NCBI RefSeq assembly: GCF_963924675.1
Contig: NC_089226.1
Span: forward strand, 40,131,124-40,195,123
DNA length: 64,000 nt
Source: Phocoena phocoena
Taxonomy: Eukaryota > Chordata > Mammalia > Artiodactyla > Phocoenidae
Reading direction: 5' to 3'
Positions within the stretch are counted from its first letter, which is position 1, and each line of letters starts with the position of its first letter. A program made the translations under genes and the position numbers. Shown in pieces: positions 31,735 to 42,965 of the stretch. A model generated the notes under the pieces. The model did not search any database. It saw nothing but the letters and a program-made list of their open reading frames with translations, and was not told the origin of the DNA.

Positions 31735-32296
31735 TCTGTGTATTCATTATCTATTGCTGCATAATGAATTACCCCAAAACTTTGCAGCTTCTAAAAATAC
31801 ATATTTATGATCTCATAGTTTCTGTGGGTTGCGAATCCAGGCACAGCTTAGCTGGGTAGTTCTGACTCAAGGTCTTTTATAAGGCTGCAATCAAAATCTC
31901 AGCAGGGCCTGTGGTCTCTTCTCAAGGCTTGGCGGGGGAAGGGTCTGCTTTCAAGTTCATTGGCTGTTGCCAGGGCTCAGGTCCTTACTGGCTGTGGGTC
32001 AGAAGCTTCACTTCCTTGCCATGTGGGTCTCTCCATAGGATAAGCTCACAACATGGCAGGTGGTCTCTCCCAGAGTGATCAAGAAGAACAAAAGAATAAG
32101 AGAGTGTTCCAAAAGCCACAGTCTTTTTTTTTTTTTTTTTTTGTAATCTAATCTCCTAAGTGACAACCCATCACTTTTGCCGTATCTACTTGTTAGCAGT
32201 GAGTGACTAGGTCCAGCCCACATTCCAAGGGAGGGCATTGTACAAGGGTGTGAATACCAGGAATTGAGGATCATCTTAGAAGCTGCCTACCACAAG
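31735..32296 (-). repeat. MaLR-type (MLT1-like) LTR, antisense
   Basis: It starts 'tattcattatctattgctgc' and 'ataatgaattaccccaaaac', includes 'cttccttgccatgtgggtct', and ends 'agctgcctaccacaaggta'. This is the layout of an antisense old MaLR LTR of about 560 bp. A poly(T) run of about 18 bases at 32125-32142 is inserted in the middle. No coding capacity. Confidence 0.5.
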
Positions 32297-32299
32297 GTA

Positions 32300-32745
32300 T
32301 AATTTTATTATGATAAAATGCACAGATCTTAAGGATTTAAGTCAGTGAGTTTTGGCTCCGGACGCACAGGCTCAGCGGCCATGGCTCACAGGCCCAGCCG
32401 CTCTGCGGCATGTGGGATCTTCCCGGACCGGGGCACAAACCCAGGTCCCCTGCATCAGCAGACGGACTCTCAACCACTGAGCCACCAGGGAAGCCCCTAA
32501 GTCAATGAGTTTTGACAACTGGCTGCACCATGTAACCATCACTCAAAATAAGATTTAGAATATTTCCATCCCTCTAGAAAGTGTCCTGATGACCCTCTCC
32601 GCCAATTCACCCCACCCCTGCCACACCCATACACCCACATTCTACCAACCACTTTCTTATTTCTATCACTATAGACTCATTTTGCCTGTTTGTGGAATTC
32701 ATATAAATGGAATCATTCAACCTGATTTTTAATTCTTCTTCTTTT
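32300..32745 (-). mobile_element. Old L1 3' UTR, antisense, split by a tailless SINE
   Basis: 'gttttgacaactggctgcac' (32510) to 'atataaatggaatcattcaa' (32701) is an antisense old L1 3' region like that at 29405-30545. It continues upstream of the SINE at 32300-32353. Confidence 0.65.
32354..32497 (-). mobile_element. 3'-truncated ('tailless') CHR-type SINE with target-site duplications
   Basis: On the minus strand the SINE starts with its normal head (complement ending 32497) and carries A- and B-box regions, but stops at '...cgtccggagcc' (32354) without the last 60 or so bases or any poly(A). It is nevertheless flanked by a 16-bp duplication, 'taagtcagtgagtttt' (32338-32353) and 'taagtcaatgagtttt' (32498-32513), 15 of 16 identical. 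All other SINEs in the window have A tails. The copy therefore looks like an insertion of a 3'-truncated SINE RNA rather than a later deletion, since a deletion would have had to end exactly at the target-site boundary. Confidence 0.9.
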
Positions 32746-32754
32746 CACCACACT

Positions 32755-33860
32755 TGCTTTTGTGGAAATAATCAAAGACCACCCACATGCGAACAAATAA
32801 AGGCTATTTATTCAGAACTTGCTCTAACAAAGGAGTCAGACACCATCATTTGCATTTTGGCAGAGACTCAAAAGTGAGCAGGGGATTGGGAAAACTTTAC
32901 AGTGGATAAAAGGGAGGCCCCAGGTGTACTCTAACTGGAGGCTGTTGGCATGGGGAAGCTGTTGGCGGGATAACTAGAAGGAGAACATCCTATGTGACTG
33001 GTTAGGGGACCATATTTGACTTTCTCTGGTTAATCCCATATTGGAAGTTAGGGAAGCTGTCAGTATTGGTCAAGTCTTGGCCATTTGGGGTCAACTGCTA
33101 CAGAGGTTGTGGTTTGATTTCATGGACTTGTGGTTGCAGATTGTGGTTTGGCTTCCCAGGCTGGTTGTCGCAGGTTGTGGGTCAGAGTTCTGTATTAACA
33201 TATGGTTGCGCATGATCCATTTGGCTATTCTGGTTTTCAGTTGCCTTCAAAGAGGTGAGGAGAGACGTCCTGGGTGACTCTGTCCTACATGTCAATCAGT
33301 TGTGTGGAAGGAACAGCAGGAAGGAGCGAGGGGTTTATTTACAGATAAAACCAACGTTAGCCAACTACCAGGCATGCTTCAGGGAAACCAAACAGGCCAG
33401 AGAGACCATGGCCAAAGCTGAGCGACAAACTTCCAGGACTTGCCAGGGAGGGTGACTGCTAGCCATTTGGGAATACCTGGAGATGAAAGGATGAATATTT
33501 AGGGCCAGCTGGAAACCTGCCTTCCTTCTTTAGAGGGAACAATCAGGGTAGGCTGGGGTGGAGGCTGGGCACTGGTCCGGAGAGATTAGGAAGGAGGCTT
33601 CCTCTGAGCCTGAGAATCCATCTGTATTAGTAGCCTTAGCGTCAACTTGGATTTCCCATGTCTCACATATGAAACAGTTATTCTCACCATGGAGGATAAA
33701 TTCTTGGGGATATTTGAAAAAGGAAGGCAGGAACAGTGACTCTAGATCCCTTGTTTTCAGGGAAATCAAAGAAATGGAGACCTAGGGGAGAAGAAGCTGC
33801 ACTAAAGGGATCCCGAAGTGGAGGTGGCAGTTCCTCAGAAGTCATCCCCTGTGTCTCTTT
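32755..33860. other. Unassigned DNA, possibly LTR-like in part
   Basis: About 1.1 kb. 'caaataaaggctatttattc' (32794) has the look of an LTR polyadenylation region in either orientation, and purine-rich repetitive phrases ('ggttgtggtttgatttcatg', 'gattgtggtttggcttccca') recur near 33105-33160. I cannot assign a family. Frames of 60-80 codons show no domain. Confidence 0.4.
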
Positions 33861-33873
33861 AAGATTTCAAGCC

Positions 33874-34215
33874 AGGGACTTCCCTGGTGGTGCAGTGGTT
33901 AAGAATCCACCTTCCAATGCAGGGGACACGGGTTCAAGTCCTGGTCCGGGAAGATCCTATGTGTCGCGGAGCAGCTAAATCCGTGCGCCACAAGTACTGA
34001 GCCTGTGCTCTAGAGCCCACATGCCACAACTACTGAAGCCTGTGCGCCTAGAGCCCGTGCTCTGCAACAAGAGAAGCCACCGCAATGAGAAGCCCATGCA
34101 CCACAAGGAAGAGTATCCCCCTCTCGCCGCGACTATAGGAAGCCCACGTACAGCAACGAAGACCGAACACAGCCAAAAATAAATAAAAAATTAAATTAAT
34201 TAATTAATTAAAAAA
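33874..34215 (+). mobile_element. Long CHR-type SINE
   Basis: Plus-strand long form with head 'gggacttccctggtggtgca' and several 'ccacaactactga'-like modules. The tail is (A/T)-rich with (AATT)n at about 34188-34210. The target-site duplication is 'aagatttcaagcc' / 'aagacttcaagcc' (33861-33873 and 34216-34228), with one mismatch. Confidence 0.94.
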
Positions 34216-34228
34216 AAGACTTCAAGCC

Positions 34229-34639
34229 TGTAAGGAGTGAGGAGAAGGACCCCGGGGCTCTACTCCTCATTCTTCTCTGTGAATGTAAATGCCACAGAAA
34301 CTGGAAAATTCTGACAGAACATACAGGAGGACATTCTGGTTCTGTGGAATTATCCTGGGGCAGCCCAGAAGGAACCACCACCTTCTCCATCTTTCTAGGC
34401 TGTTTCATGCTCCATGTCTTGGTACTCAATCTGCCAGCACTTCACTCAGACCTGCTTTAGGGTTTTTCTCTCTTCCAAAATCTGCATGGAAATTCAATTA
34501 TATTTTCAATCTCTTAGATTGGTCCTCCAAGAAAGAACTTGGCTCATAAACTTGCTACTCAAAACATAGAAATGTTACTGTTTTCTCCAGCAACAGATTG
34601 CTTTAAACGCCTTATTTTTTCCCCACGAAGCAGTTTATT
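34229..34639. other. No recognisable feature
   Basis: Unique-looking DNA between the SINE and the antisense L1; opposite-strand frames at 34208-34429 and 34289-34549 are chance. Confidence 0.5.
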
Positions 34640-37600
34640 TTGTATTTATTTTTAATTTAATTTAATTTAATATTTTTATACATCAGGTTCCTATTAGTTA
34701 TCTACTTTATACATATTAGTGTATATGTCAATCTCAATCTCCCAATTCATCCTACCACCACCACCCCCTGCCCGCACTTTCCCCCCTTAGTGTCCATATG
34801 TTTGTTCTCTACATCTGTGTCTCTATTTCTGCCTTACAAACCGATACATCTGCACCATTTTTCTAGATTCAACATATATGTGTCAATATACGATATTTGT
34901 TTTTCTCCTTCTGTCTTACTTCACTCTGTATGACAGTCTCTAGGTCCATCCATGTCCCTACAAATGACCCAATTTCATTCCTTTTATGGCTGAGTAATAT
35001 TCCATTGTATATATGTACCACATCTTCTTTATCCATTCATCTGTCGATGGGCATTTAAGTTGCTTCCATGACCTGACTATTGTAAATAGTGTTGCAGTGA
35101 ACATTGGGATGCATGTGTCTTTTTGAATTATGTTTTTTTCTGGGTATATGCCCAGTGGTGGGATTGCTGGGTCATATGGTAATTCTACTTTTAGTTTTTA
35201 AGGAACCTCCATACTGTTCTCCATAGTGACTGTATCAATTTACATTCCTACCAACAGTGCAAGAGGGTTCCCTTTTCTCCACACCCTCTCCAGCATTTGT
35301 TGTTTGTAGATTTTCTGATGATGGCCATTCTAACTGGTGTGAGGTGATACCTCATTGTAGTTTTGATGTGCATTTCTCTAATAATTAGTGATGTTGAGCA
35401 GCTTTTCATGTGCTTCTTGACCATCTATATGTCTTCTTTGGAGAAATGTCTATTTAGGTTTTCTACCCATCTTTTTATTGCGTGTTTTTTTTTAAGTATT
35501 GAGCTGCATGAGCCGTTTGTATATTTTGGAGATTAATCATTTGCAAATATTTTCTCCCATTCTGAGGATTGTCTTTTCATCTTGTTTATGGTTTTCTTTG
35601 CTGTGCAAAAGCTTTTAAGTTTAATTAGGTTCCAATTGGTTTATTTATTTATTTTATTTTCATTACTCTAGGAGGTGGGTCAAAAAAGATCTTGCTGTGA
35701 TTTATGTCGAAGAGTGTTCTTCCTATGTTTTCTTTTAAGGGTTTTATAGTGTCCACTCTTACATTTAGATCTTTAATCCATTTTTAGTTTATTTCTGTGC
35801 ATGCTGGTAGGGAGTGTTCTAATTTCATTCTTTTACATGTAGCTGTCCAATTTTCCCAGCACCACTTATTGAAGACTGTCTTTTCTCCATTGTACATTCT
35901 TGCCTCCTTGGTCATAGATTAGTTGACCATAGGTGCATGGGTTTATCTCTGGGTTTTGTATCCTGTTCCATTGATCTATGTTTCTGTTTTTGTGCCAGTA
36001 ACATACTATCTTGATTACTGTAGCTTTGTAGTATAGTCTGAAGTCATGGAGCCTGATTCCTCCCACTCTGTTTTTCTTTCTGAAGATTGCTGTGGCTATT
36101 CAGGGTCTTTTTTTTTCCATACAAATTGTAAAATTTTTTGCTCTAATTCTGTGAAAAATGCCATCAGTAATTTGTTAGGGATTGCATTGAATCTGTAGAT
36201 TGCTTCCAGTAGTACAGTCATTTTCACAATATTGATTCTTCTAATCCAAGAACATGGTATATCTCTCCATTTGTTTGTGTCATCTTTGATTTCTTTCATC
36301 AGTGTCTTATACTTTTCTGAGTACAGGTCTTTTACCTCCTTAGGTAGGTTTATTCCAAGGTATTTTATTTTTTTGTTGCAATAGTAAATGGGATTGTTTC
36401 CTTAATTTCTCTTTCTGATCTTTCATTGTTAGTGTATAGGAATGCAAGAGATTTCTGTGCATTAATTTTGTATCCTGCAACTTTATCAAATTCATTGATT
36501 AGCTCTAGTAGTTTTCTGGTGGCATCTTTAGAATTCTCTTTGTATAGTAACATGTCATCCGAAAACAATGACAGTTTTCCATCTTCTTTTCCAATTTGTA
36601 GTCCTTTTATTTCTTTTTGTTCTCTGATTGCCATGGCTAGGACTTCCAAAACTATGTGGACTAATAGTGGTGAGAGTGGACATCCTTGTCTTCTTCCTGA
36701 TCTTAGAGGAAATGTTTTCAGTTTTTCATGATTGAGAATGATATTTACTGTGGGTTTGTCATATATGGCCTTTATTATGTTGAGGAAGTTTCCCTCTTTG
36801 TTCACTTTCTGGAGAGTTTTTATCATAAATCTGAGATGATCATATGGTTTTTATTCCTTAATTTGTTAATATAGTGTATCACGTTGATTGATTTGTGTAT
36901 ATTGAAGAATCCTTGCATTCCTGGGATAAACCCCACCTGATCATGGTGTATGATCCTTTTAACGTGTTGCTAGATTCTGCTTGCTAACATTTTGTTGAGG
37001 AGTTTTGGATCTATATTCATCAGTGATATTGGTCTGTAATTTTCTTTTTTAGTAGTATCTTTGTCTGGTTTTGGTATCAGGGTGATGGTGGCCTCATAGA
37101 ATGAGTTTGGGAGTGTTCCTGCCTCCTTAATTTTGTGGAAGAGTTTAGAAGGATGCGTGTTAGCTCTTCTCTAAATGTTTGATAGAATTCATCTGTGAAG
37201 CTATCTGGTCCTGGACTTTAGTTTGTTGTTTGTTGGAAGATTTTTAATCACAGTTTCAATTTCATTACTTGTGATTTGTCTATTTATATTTTCTATTTCT
37301 TCCTGGTTCAGTCTTGGAAGGTTATACCTTTCTAAGAATTTGTCCATTCTTGTGGTTTCTCTTGTTGTCCATTTCTTCCAGGTTGTCCATTTTATTGGCA
37401 TAGAGTTGCTTGTAGTAGCCTCTTAGGATGCTTTGTTTTTCTGTGGTGTCTGTGGTAACTTCTCCTTTTTCATTTCTAGTTTTATTGATTTGAGTCCTCT
37501 CCCTCTTTTTCTTGATGAGTCTGGATATTTGTTTATCAATTTTGTTTATCTTCTCAAAGAACCATCTTTTAGTTTTATTGATCTTTGCTATTGTTTTCTT

Positions 37601-37856
37601 TGTTTCTATTTCTGGTCTTATTTCTGCTCTGATTTTTATGATTTCTTTTCTTCTACTAGCTTTGGGTTTTGTTTGTTCTTTCTCTAGTTCCTTTGGGTGT
37701 AAGGTTAGATTGTTTACTTGAGATTTTTCTTGTTTCTTGAGGTAGGATTGGATTGCTATAAACTTCCCTCTTAGAGCTGCTTTTGCTGCATCCCATAGGT
37801 TTTGGATCATCGTGTTTTTGTTGTCATTGTCTCCAGGTGTTTTTTGATTTCCTCAA
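34640..37856 (-). mobile_element. L1 LINE, antisense, 5'-truncated (about 3.2 kb)
   Basis: The element reads on the minus strand from within ORF2 (about 37856) to the 3' UTR and an A/T-rich end (complement of the (AATTT)n stretch at about 34650-34675). ORF2 pieces are in order on the minus strand: 37322-37810, 37201-37401, 36365-36826 (RT), 36096-36299 and 35866-36066. The RT catalytic motif is intact as 'FSDDM' (Asp-Asp codons are the complement of 36554-36559), but stops and frameshifts kill the frame. The endonuclease domain is absent. No target-site duplication was found at the two ends. Confidence 0.93.
35866..37810 (-). pseudogene. L1 ORF2 remnant (reverse transcriptase and C-terminus)
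   Basis: ORF2 would encode the L1 endonuclease/reverse transcriptase that nicks DNA and primes cDNA synthesis at the target. Here five frames cover the linker, RT and part of the C-terminal region. RT hallmarks seen are '[10 protein letters not shown]' and 'FSDDM' in the 36365-36826 frame, and 'LAFLYTNN' at its end. Frame breaks occur between every pair of segments, so no protein of useful length remains. It is similar to the corresponding part of the L1 at 44-52 kb but belongs to a separate, more decayed insertion. Confidence 0.85.
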
Positions 37857-38297
37857 ATCAACAAACACCTAGAGACAAGCTCCTTCAGGCTCCTTCTTTC
37901 CAGAAGGCAAGACCCTGAAAGACCCCATGATTGCAAGGACAATCCCAGCCAAGGTGTGAAATATTTCAAGAGCTTCTACTTGGCTTCATCTCTCTTCCCT
38001 TAGATGGAAGCAGGATTTCACCTGTCAGAGCCTGTGGTCACCCCAACTCCTTGGATCCACTGCTATATGGCCCATCCTGTCCTAAGAGAAATGACAGTCC
38101 TTCAAGGTCTAACTGGAGACTCACCAATTCCAGGAAGCCTACCTTCCTAACTCTGGGGTCCTGTGATACTTTCCTTCTCAGGAAAGAACCTAGAAGAGTT
38201 AGACTAGAACCAACAACCAGTGAATGTGAACACTCATTAAAGATATTAAAGACACCCACAGATGATCAGGTAAGTGATTGGTGGCACATTTAAGGCA
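37857..38297. other. Unassigned DNA
   Basis: No certain repeat; 'caattccaggaagcctacct' near 38125 has a faint L2 look. A plus-strand frame of 120 codons (37931-38293) has no recognisable domain and an overlapping minus-strand frame, so I do not call it. Confidence 0.4.
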
Positions 38298-38485
38298 GAG
38301 GTGCTCACTCTTAACTTCATATTAGAATCACCTGGGCAACTCTAAAAAGTCCCAAGACCCAGACTCAAATCCATTAAATCAGACACAGTAATTCAGGGGT
38401 GAGGTTCAGACATCAGTATTTTTTAAAAGCTCCCTTGAGCATCTTTTAAGTGCAGCCAAGATTAAGAATCATTCTAATGGCAGCC
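38298..38485 (+). repeat. MER5A-like hAT transposon fossil
   Basis: 'cttcatattagaatcacctg' to 'aagattaagaatcattctaa' follows the short nonautonomous MER5A element, which has no coding capacity. A second, better copy lies at 62430-62613. Confidence 0.6.
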
Positions 38486-38518
38486 CTGGGCCAGATGCCC
38501 AACAGAATAAAAACAGAC

Positions 38519-39456
38519 TGTCCTGAGCTTCCTCCCAAGTGAAATGAATCAGGATTCTATGGGGCCCTTCTGTGTCTCCTGTTTCTTGTTTTTAGGAAAC
38601 AGGCTACATTCAGCCTCCTCGACCTCTCCTGGGTTCCAAAGGGCAGATTCAAACAGTTGCTTATCAAGAAAGAGAGGGAATGCAGAAACAAGAGTGGAGC
38701 AGTCAAGAAACAATAGTGCAGGACTTCCCTGGTGGTGCAGTGTTTAAGAATCCTCCTGCCAATGCAGGGAACACAGGTCCGAGCCCTGGTCTGAGAAGAT
38801 TCCACTTGCCATGGAGCAACTAAGCCCATGCACCACAACTACTGAGCCTGCATTCTACAGCCTGCGAGCCACAACAACTGAAGCCCACATGCCTAGGGCC
38901 TGTGATCCACAACAAGAGAAGCCACTGCAATAAGAAGCCTATGCACCGCAACAGAGTAGCCCCTGCTCACCACAACTTGAGAATAGCCTGCATGCAGCAA
39001 CGAAGACCCAATGCAGCCAAAAAAAAATACATAAATAAATAACTTTATTAAAAAATAAAGAAACAATAGTGCAGCCATGAGTCAGGGGCCTGGTTCCTCC
39101 TCATGGAATATACATACAATTTCTTTGAGTTCTTCTGCAGGAACTAAGGCCCTCACCCAGGGGGAGGATGGTGACTTCAGGCTGAACGCAAGGTTCTTGG
39201 AATGCCGTCCTGTTACCTCACCACCAACCAATCAGAAGAAAGTCTGCACACAGTGGAAGATAACAAGACTCTGACCCCCTCCTCAAATGATTCTTCCTTT
39301 AAAAACTTTCTTGGTTGAGCAGAATCTTCAGAATTGGTTTTTGGACATGAGTTCACCTTCTTCCCAGGTTGTTGGCCTCCTGAATAAAGCAACTTTTCCT
39401 TTCCTACCAACACTTTTGTCTTGAGCACTGGCTTTTGAGTGGTGAGGTCAGTAACA
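38519..39456 (+). mobile_element. Probable retroviral LTR, sense, interrupted by a long SINE
   Basis: After removing the SINE at 38722-39057, about 600 bp remains with LTR-like order: 'gaaacaggctacattcagcc', 'ccaaccaatcagaagaaag' (CCAAT-box-like), 'cctttaaaaactttcttgg' (TATA-like), an AATAAA signal at 39383-39388, and an end in 'gtaaca' (39451-39456). No gag, pol or env is present, so it is a solo LTR. The left end is a guess; the family is unassigned. Confidence 0.55.
38722..39057 (+). mobile_element. Long CHR-type SINE inside the LTR
   Basis: Plus-strand long form from 'gacttccctggtggtgcagt' to an A-rich tail with 'ataaataaat'. The target-site duplication 'aagaaacaatagtgcag' is a perfect 17-mer (38705-38721 and 39058-39074). 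The body is more diverged than the short-type copies, consistent with greater age. Confidence 0.95.
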
Positions 39457-39829
39457 CAAGAACACTTTCTCCTTTCTTCCTTCTCGCAGGCTGGTGTCTA
39501 TTATGTCTGCCCACCTGCACCTCAGTGCTGATCATACTCCCATTCAGAAACTGGTGTTGTCCATTCAGACACCTGGTAACTAAACTGATTTTACTCCACA
39601 CACCTGGCCTTACCTCTCAGGCTGGACATCTCTCGACCTTACTCACCCTAGTCAAAACCCTCAGTCTCCATCTAGCTCTGATCAGCAAAAAGACTCACAT
39701 AGCTTTGTACACTATAATATATGATTCTCAGATTATTTCAGGAATGTCTCATTTCCTTAAAGAGATTTTGTGCTCCTCAGAATCAGAGTCCTAACCCATT
39801 TCCAGGAGGGACTAACATACAGTTGAGCA
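39457..39829. other. No recognisable feature
   Basis: Unique-looking DNA. A 119-codon plus-strand frame at 39435-39794 begins inside the LTR end and shows no domain. Confidence 0.45.
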
Positions 39830-40000
39830 TAGAGCAGACAGAGCCTCAATGCTTTTATCTGTAAAATGGATATATTTATAAAATTCATAGACATGCAAAT
39901 TATATCCTATTTCAAAGGAGATGTTTGAGATGATGCATGCAAATTGTCCAAAATGATCTGGAGCACAGTAAATGCCCCAGAAGTGGTGGCTATTGTTGGA
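39830..40000 (+). repeat. MIR SINE fragment, sense
   Basis: 'atgcttttatctgtaaaatg', 'gagatgatgcatgcaaattg' and 'ggagcacagtaaatgcccca' fit the MIR 3' half. Confidence 0.55.
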
Positions 40001-40597
40001 TCCAATGAAACCCAGGCATTATGACTTCCAGACCAGTGCTTCTTCTAGATCTTATCAAGTGACCAAAATGACGACGAGACTAAGAACACGTAAATTTGTA
40101 ATGCAGAAGTGCTGAGTATTTGGCTCCACTTATTGGCTACTAATTGCAATCCCTGCTCAGAAAATGAACATTTTGACCAGGGAATTTCACAAAGCCAATT
40201 ATCATGAGAATGTTCTGTCAACATGACCTACCAGAAAATAATAGTACCTGAGTACTAGCGGTGTGACACAGGGACAGTATGAGCCCCATCAGTGTGCCTG
40301 TGGACCTGACACCAGGTCAATGCTTAACTCACTCTGTGAAAGACACAGCAGTCTGGGGTCAGCCTTCCTCTCCTCTCCTCACTCTGCGTGGCTCTTCTGA
40401 GAAGATCGTGAGGACCTACTATTCTGAACAGTGTGCTGTGCGGGCAGCTTGTTCTGCTGCTCAGCAGGACAAAGGACACATGATTTATTTTGTCATCAAA
40501 GCAAACAACTTCCAGATGTCGCAGAGTTGGCAGTGCAGAGAGAAGGCAGAACCTTCCAAATTCTACCACAGTGCAGCCTCTTCTGTTAAGCATTTAC
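40001..40597. other. No recognisable feature
   Basis: Unique-looking DNA; the overlapping plus (40279-40638) and minus (40324-40593) frames have no recognisable content, and the plus one runs into L1. Confidence 0.5.
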
Positions 40598-41797
40598 TGT
40601 ACTTTTTGATGATGGCCATTCTGACCAGTATGAGGTGATACCTCATTGTAGTTTTGATTTGCATTTCTCCGATAATTAGTGATATTGAGCATATTTTCAT
40701 GTGCCTCTTGACTATCTGTATGTCTTCTTTGGAGAAATGTCTATTTAGGTATTCTGCCCATTTTTCTTATTGGGTTGTTCGGTTTTTTGATATTGAGCTG
40801 CATGAGCTGTTTGTAAATTTTGGAGATTAATCCCTTCTTGGTCACTTCATTTGCAAATATTCTCTCCTATTCTGTGGGTTGTCTTTTCTTTTTGTTTAAG
40901 GTTTCCTTTGCTGTGCAAAAGTTTTGAGTTTAATTAGGTCCCATTTGTTTATTTTTGTTTTTATTTTGATTAGGAGACAGATCAAAAAAGATTTTGCTGT
41001 GATTTATGTCAAAGAGTGTTCTGCCTATGTTTTCATCTAAGAGTTTTATAGTATACCTGTTGGCGGGAATGTAAATTGGTACAGCCACTATGGAGAACAG
41101 TATGGGGGTTCCTTAAAAAACTAAAAATAGAGCTACCATATGATCCAGCAACTGGGCATACATCTGGAGAAAAACATGGTTCGAAAAGATACATGCACCC
41201 CAATGTTCATTGCAGTGCTGTTTACAATAGCCAAGACATGGAAGCAGCCTAAATGTCCATCAACAAAGGAATGGATAAAGAATATGTGGTACATACATAT
41301 ATACAATGGAATATTACTCAGCCATTTAAAAGAATGAAATAATGTCATTTGCAGCAACATGGATGGACATAGAGATTATCATACTAAGTGAATTAACTCA
41401 GGCAGAGAAAGACAAATATCATATGATATCACTTATATTTGGAACCTTTAAAAAATGTTACAAATGAACATATTTACAAAACAGAAACACTCACAGACTT
41501 AGAGAATGAACTTATGGTTACCAGAGGGGAAGGATGGGGGGAGGGGAAGGATAGAGTGGGAGTTTGGGATTGACATGTACACACTACTATATTTAAAATA
41601 TAGTGGATAACCAATAGGGACCTACTGTATAGCACAGAGAACTCTGCTCAATATTCTGTAATAACCTAAATGGGAAAATAATTTGAAAAATAATAGATAC
41701 TTGTACATGTATAACTGAATCACTTTGCTGTACACCTGAAACTAACACAACATTGTTAATCAACTATACTCTAATATAAAATAAAAATTTTTAAAAA
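40598..41797 (+). mobile_element. L1 with 5' inversion (twin-priming product)
   Basis: The element has two parts. 40598-41055 is L1 ORF2 in antisense ('gatgatggccattctgacca' ... 'gagttttatagta'). 41056-41797 is the next downstream L1 stretch in sense ('ctgttggcgggaatgtaaat' ... 'ctgaatcactttgctgtaca') ending in an A-rich tail. The inverted block is exactly the L1 part that should lie just upstream of the sense block, with only about 60 bp missing at the junction. This arrangement is the known product of twin priming. No clear target-site duplication was recovered. The small sense frame 41140-41337 is the ORF2 C-terminus. Confidence 0.9.
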
Positions 41798-42025
41798 AAG
41801 AAGGAAGGGTTGCCAGATTGGAAAGGGCAAGGTCACATTAGCCAGAGGCCAAAGAGATCCAGGAGAAATAAAGACCACAAGAGAGCTCAGAACTCATCTA
41901 AGTGGCTTCAAACCCTCCCCTGGTAGAATATTTCCTATTGTGCTGAGAGAGGTAGCAGATGAAATTTTGGAAACTATCTTGGTTCCTCAGGGAAAGTGGG
42001 TGGAAGCGTTCAAGGGGGTCCTGTG
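41798..42025. other. No recognisable feature
   Basis: Short unique-looking interval between two L1 insertions. Confidence 0.5.
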
Positions 42026-42042
42026 TTATCCCATCGATTTTA

Positions 42043-42488
42043 TTACATTCTTATTTTTTTACTTGAAGGATAGTTGATGTACAATATCGTATAAGTTACA
42101 GGTGTACAATATAGTGATTCACAAATTTTAAAGGCTATACTACATTTAAAGTTATTATAAAATATTGGTTATATTCCCCATGTTGTACAATATATCCTTA
42201 TAGCTTATTTTACACACAATAGTTTGTACCTCTCAATCCCCTGCCCCTGTACTCCCCCTCCCCGCCCTCCCCACTGTTAACCACTAGGTTGTTCTCTATA
42301 TCTGTGTCTGCTTTTTTAAAAAATATTCATTAGTTTGTTGTATTTTTTAGATTCCACATGTAAGCGATATCATACAGTATTTGTCTTTCTCTGTCTGATT
42401 TATTTCACTTAGCATAATACCCGGCAAGTCCATCCATGTTGCTGCAAATAGCAAAATTTCATTCTTTTTTATGGTTGAGTAGCATTCC

Positions 42489-42533
<45 letters not shown>

Positions 42534-42632
42534 ATACCACATCTTCTTTATCCATTCAGCTATTGACGGATACTTAGGTTGCTCCCATGTCTTGGCAATT
42601 GTAAATAATGCTCCTATGAAAGTTGAGGTGAA
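42043..42632 (-). mobile_element. 5'-truncated L1, antisense, with (TG)20
   Basis: The minus-strand L1 3' end runs from the ORF2 C-terminus (complement of about 42600) to the A-rich end near 42055. Its 3' UTR differs from that of the other young L1 copies, indicating an older subfamily. A perfect (TG)20 (42491-42530) has grown from the TA/TG site inside it. The target-site duplication is 'ttatcccatcgatttta' / 'ttatcccatctatttta' (42026-42042 and 42633-42649), 16 of 17 identical. Confidence 0.93.
42491..42530. repeat. (TG)20 microsatellite
   Basis: A perfect 40-bp run inside the antisense L1 tail, at the position where other L1 copies have 'tgtatatatgta'. Confidence 0.98.
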
Positions 42633-42649
42633 TTATCCCATCTATTTTA

Positions 42650-42965
42650 GTTAAGGTGACATTAGCTGCTGTATCAGCTAATCCCTGCAATCTCAATAGC
42701 TTAACACAATACAGGGTTATCTCTCCCTCTGACACAGACTGCTGTGGGTGACATGGCCTAATAGTCTTCCACATCAACATTCAGGGACCCAGGCTCTTTC
42801 CATCTTGTAGCTCCACTCTCCTCATGAGCATCAGAGATTGTCCCATCCAACTGGAAGATGGGGACAGAGATTGTGGGAAATGTACACCAGCTTCTTAACT
42901 GCTTCTGCCCAGAAATGACACATATCACTTCCAGACATATTTAATTGGCCAGATTTCAGTCACAT
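42650..42965 (-). repeat. Probable old LTR, antisense
   Basis: 'aatctcaatagcttaacaca' near 42690 and 'gaaatgacacatatcacttc' near 42913 resemble an antisense MaLR-like LTR. A related copy appears at 59865-60250. The antisense L1 tail inserted near its left end. Confidence 0.4.
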
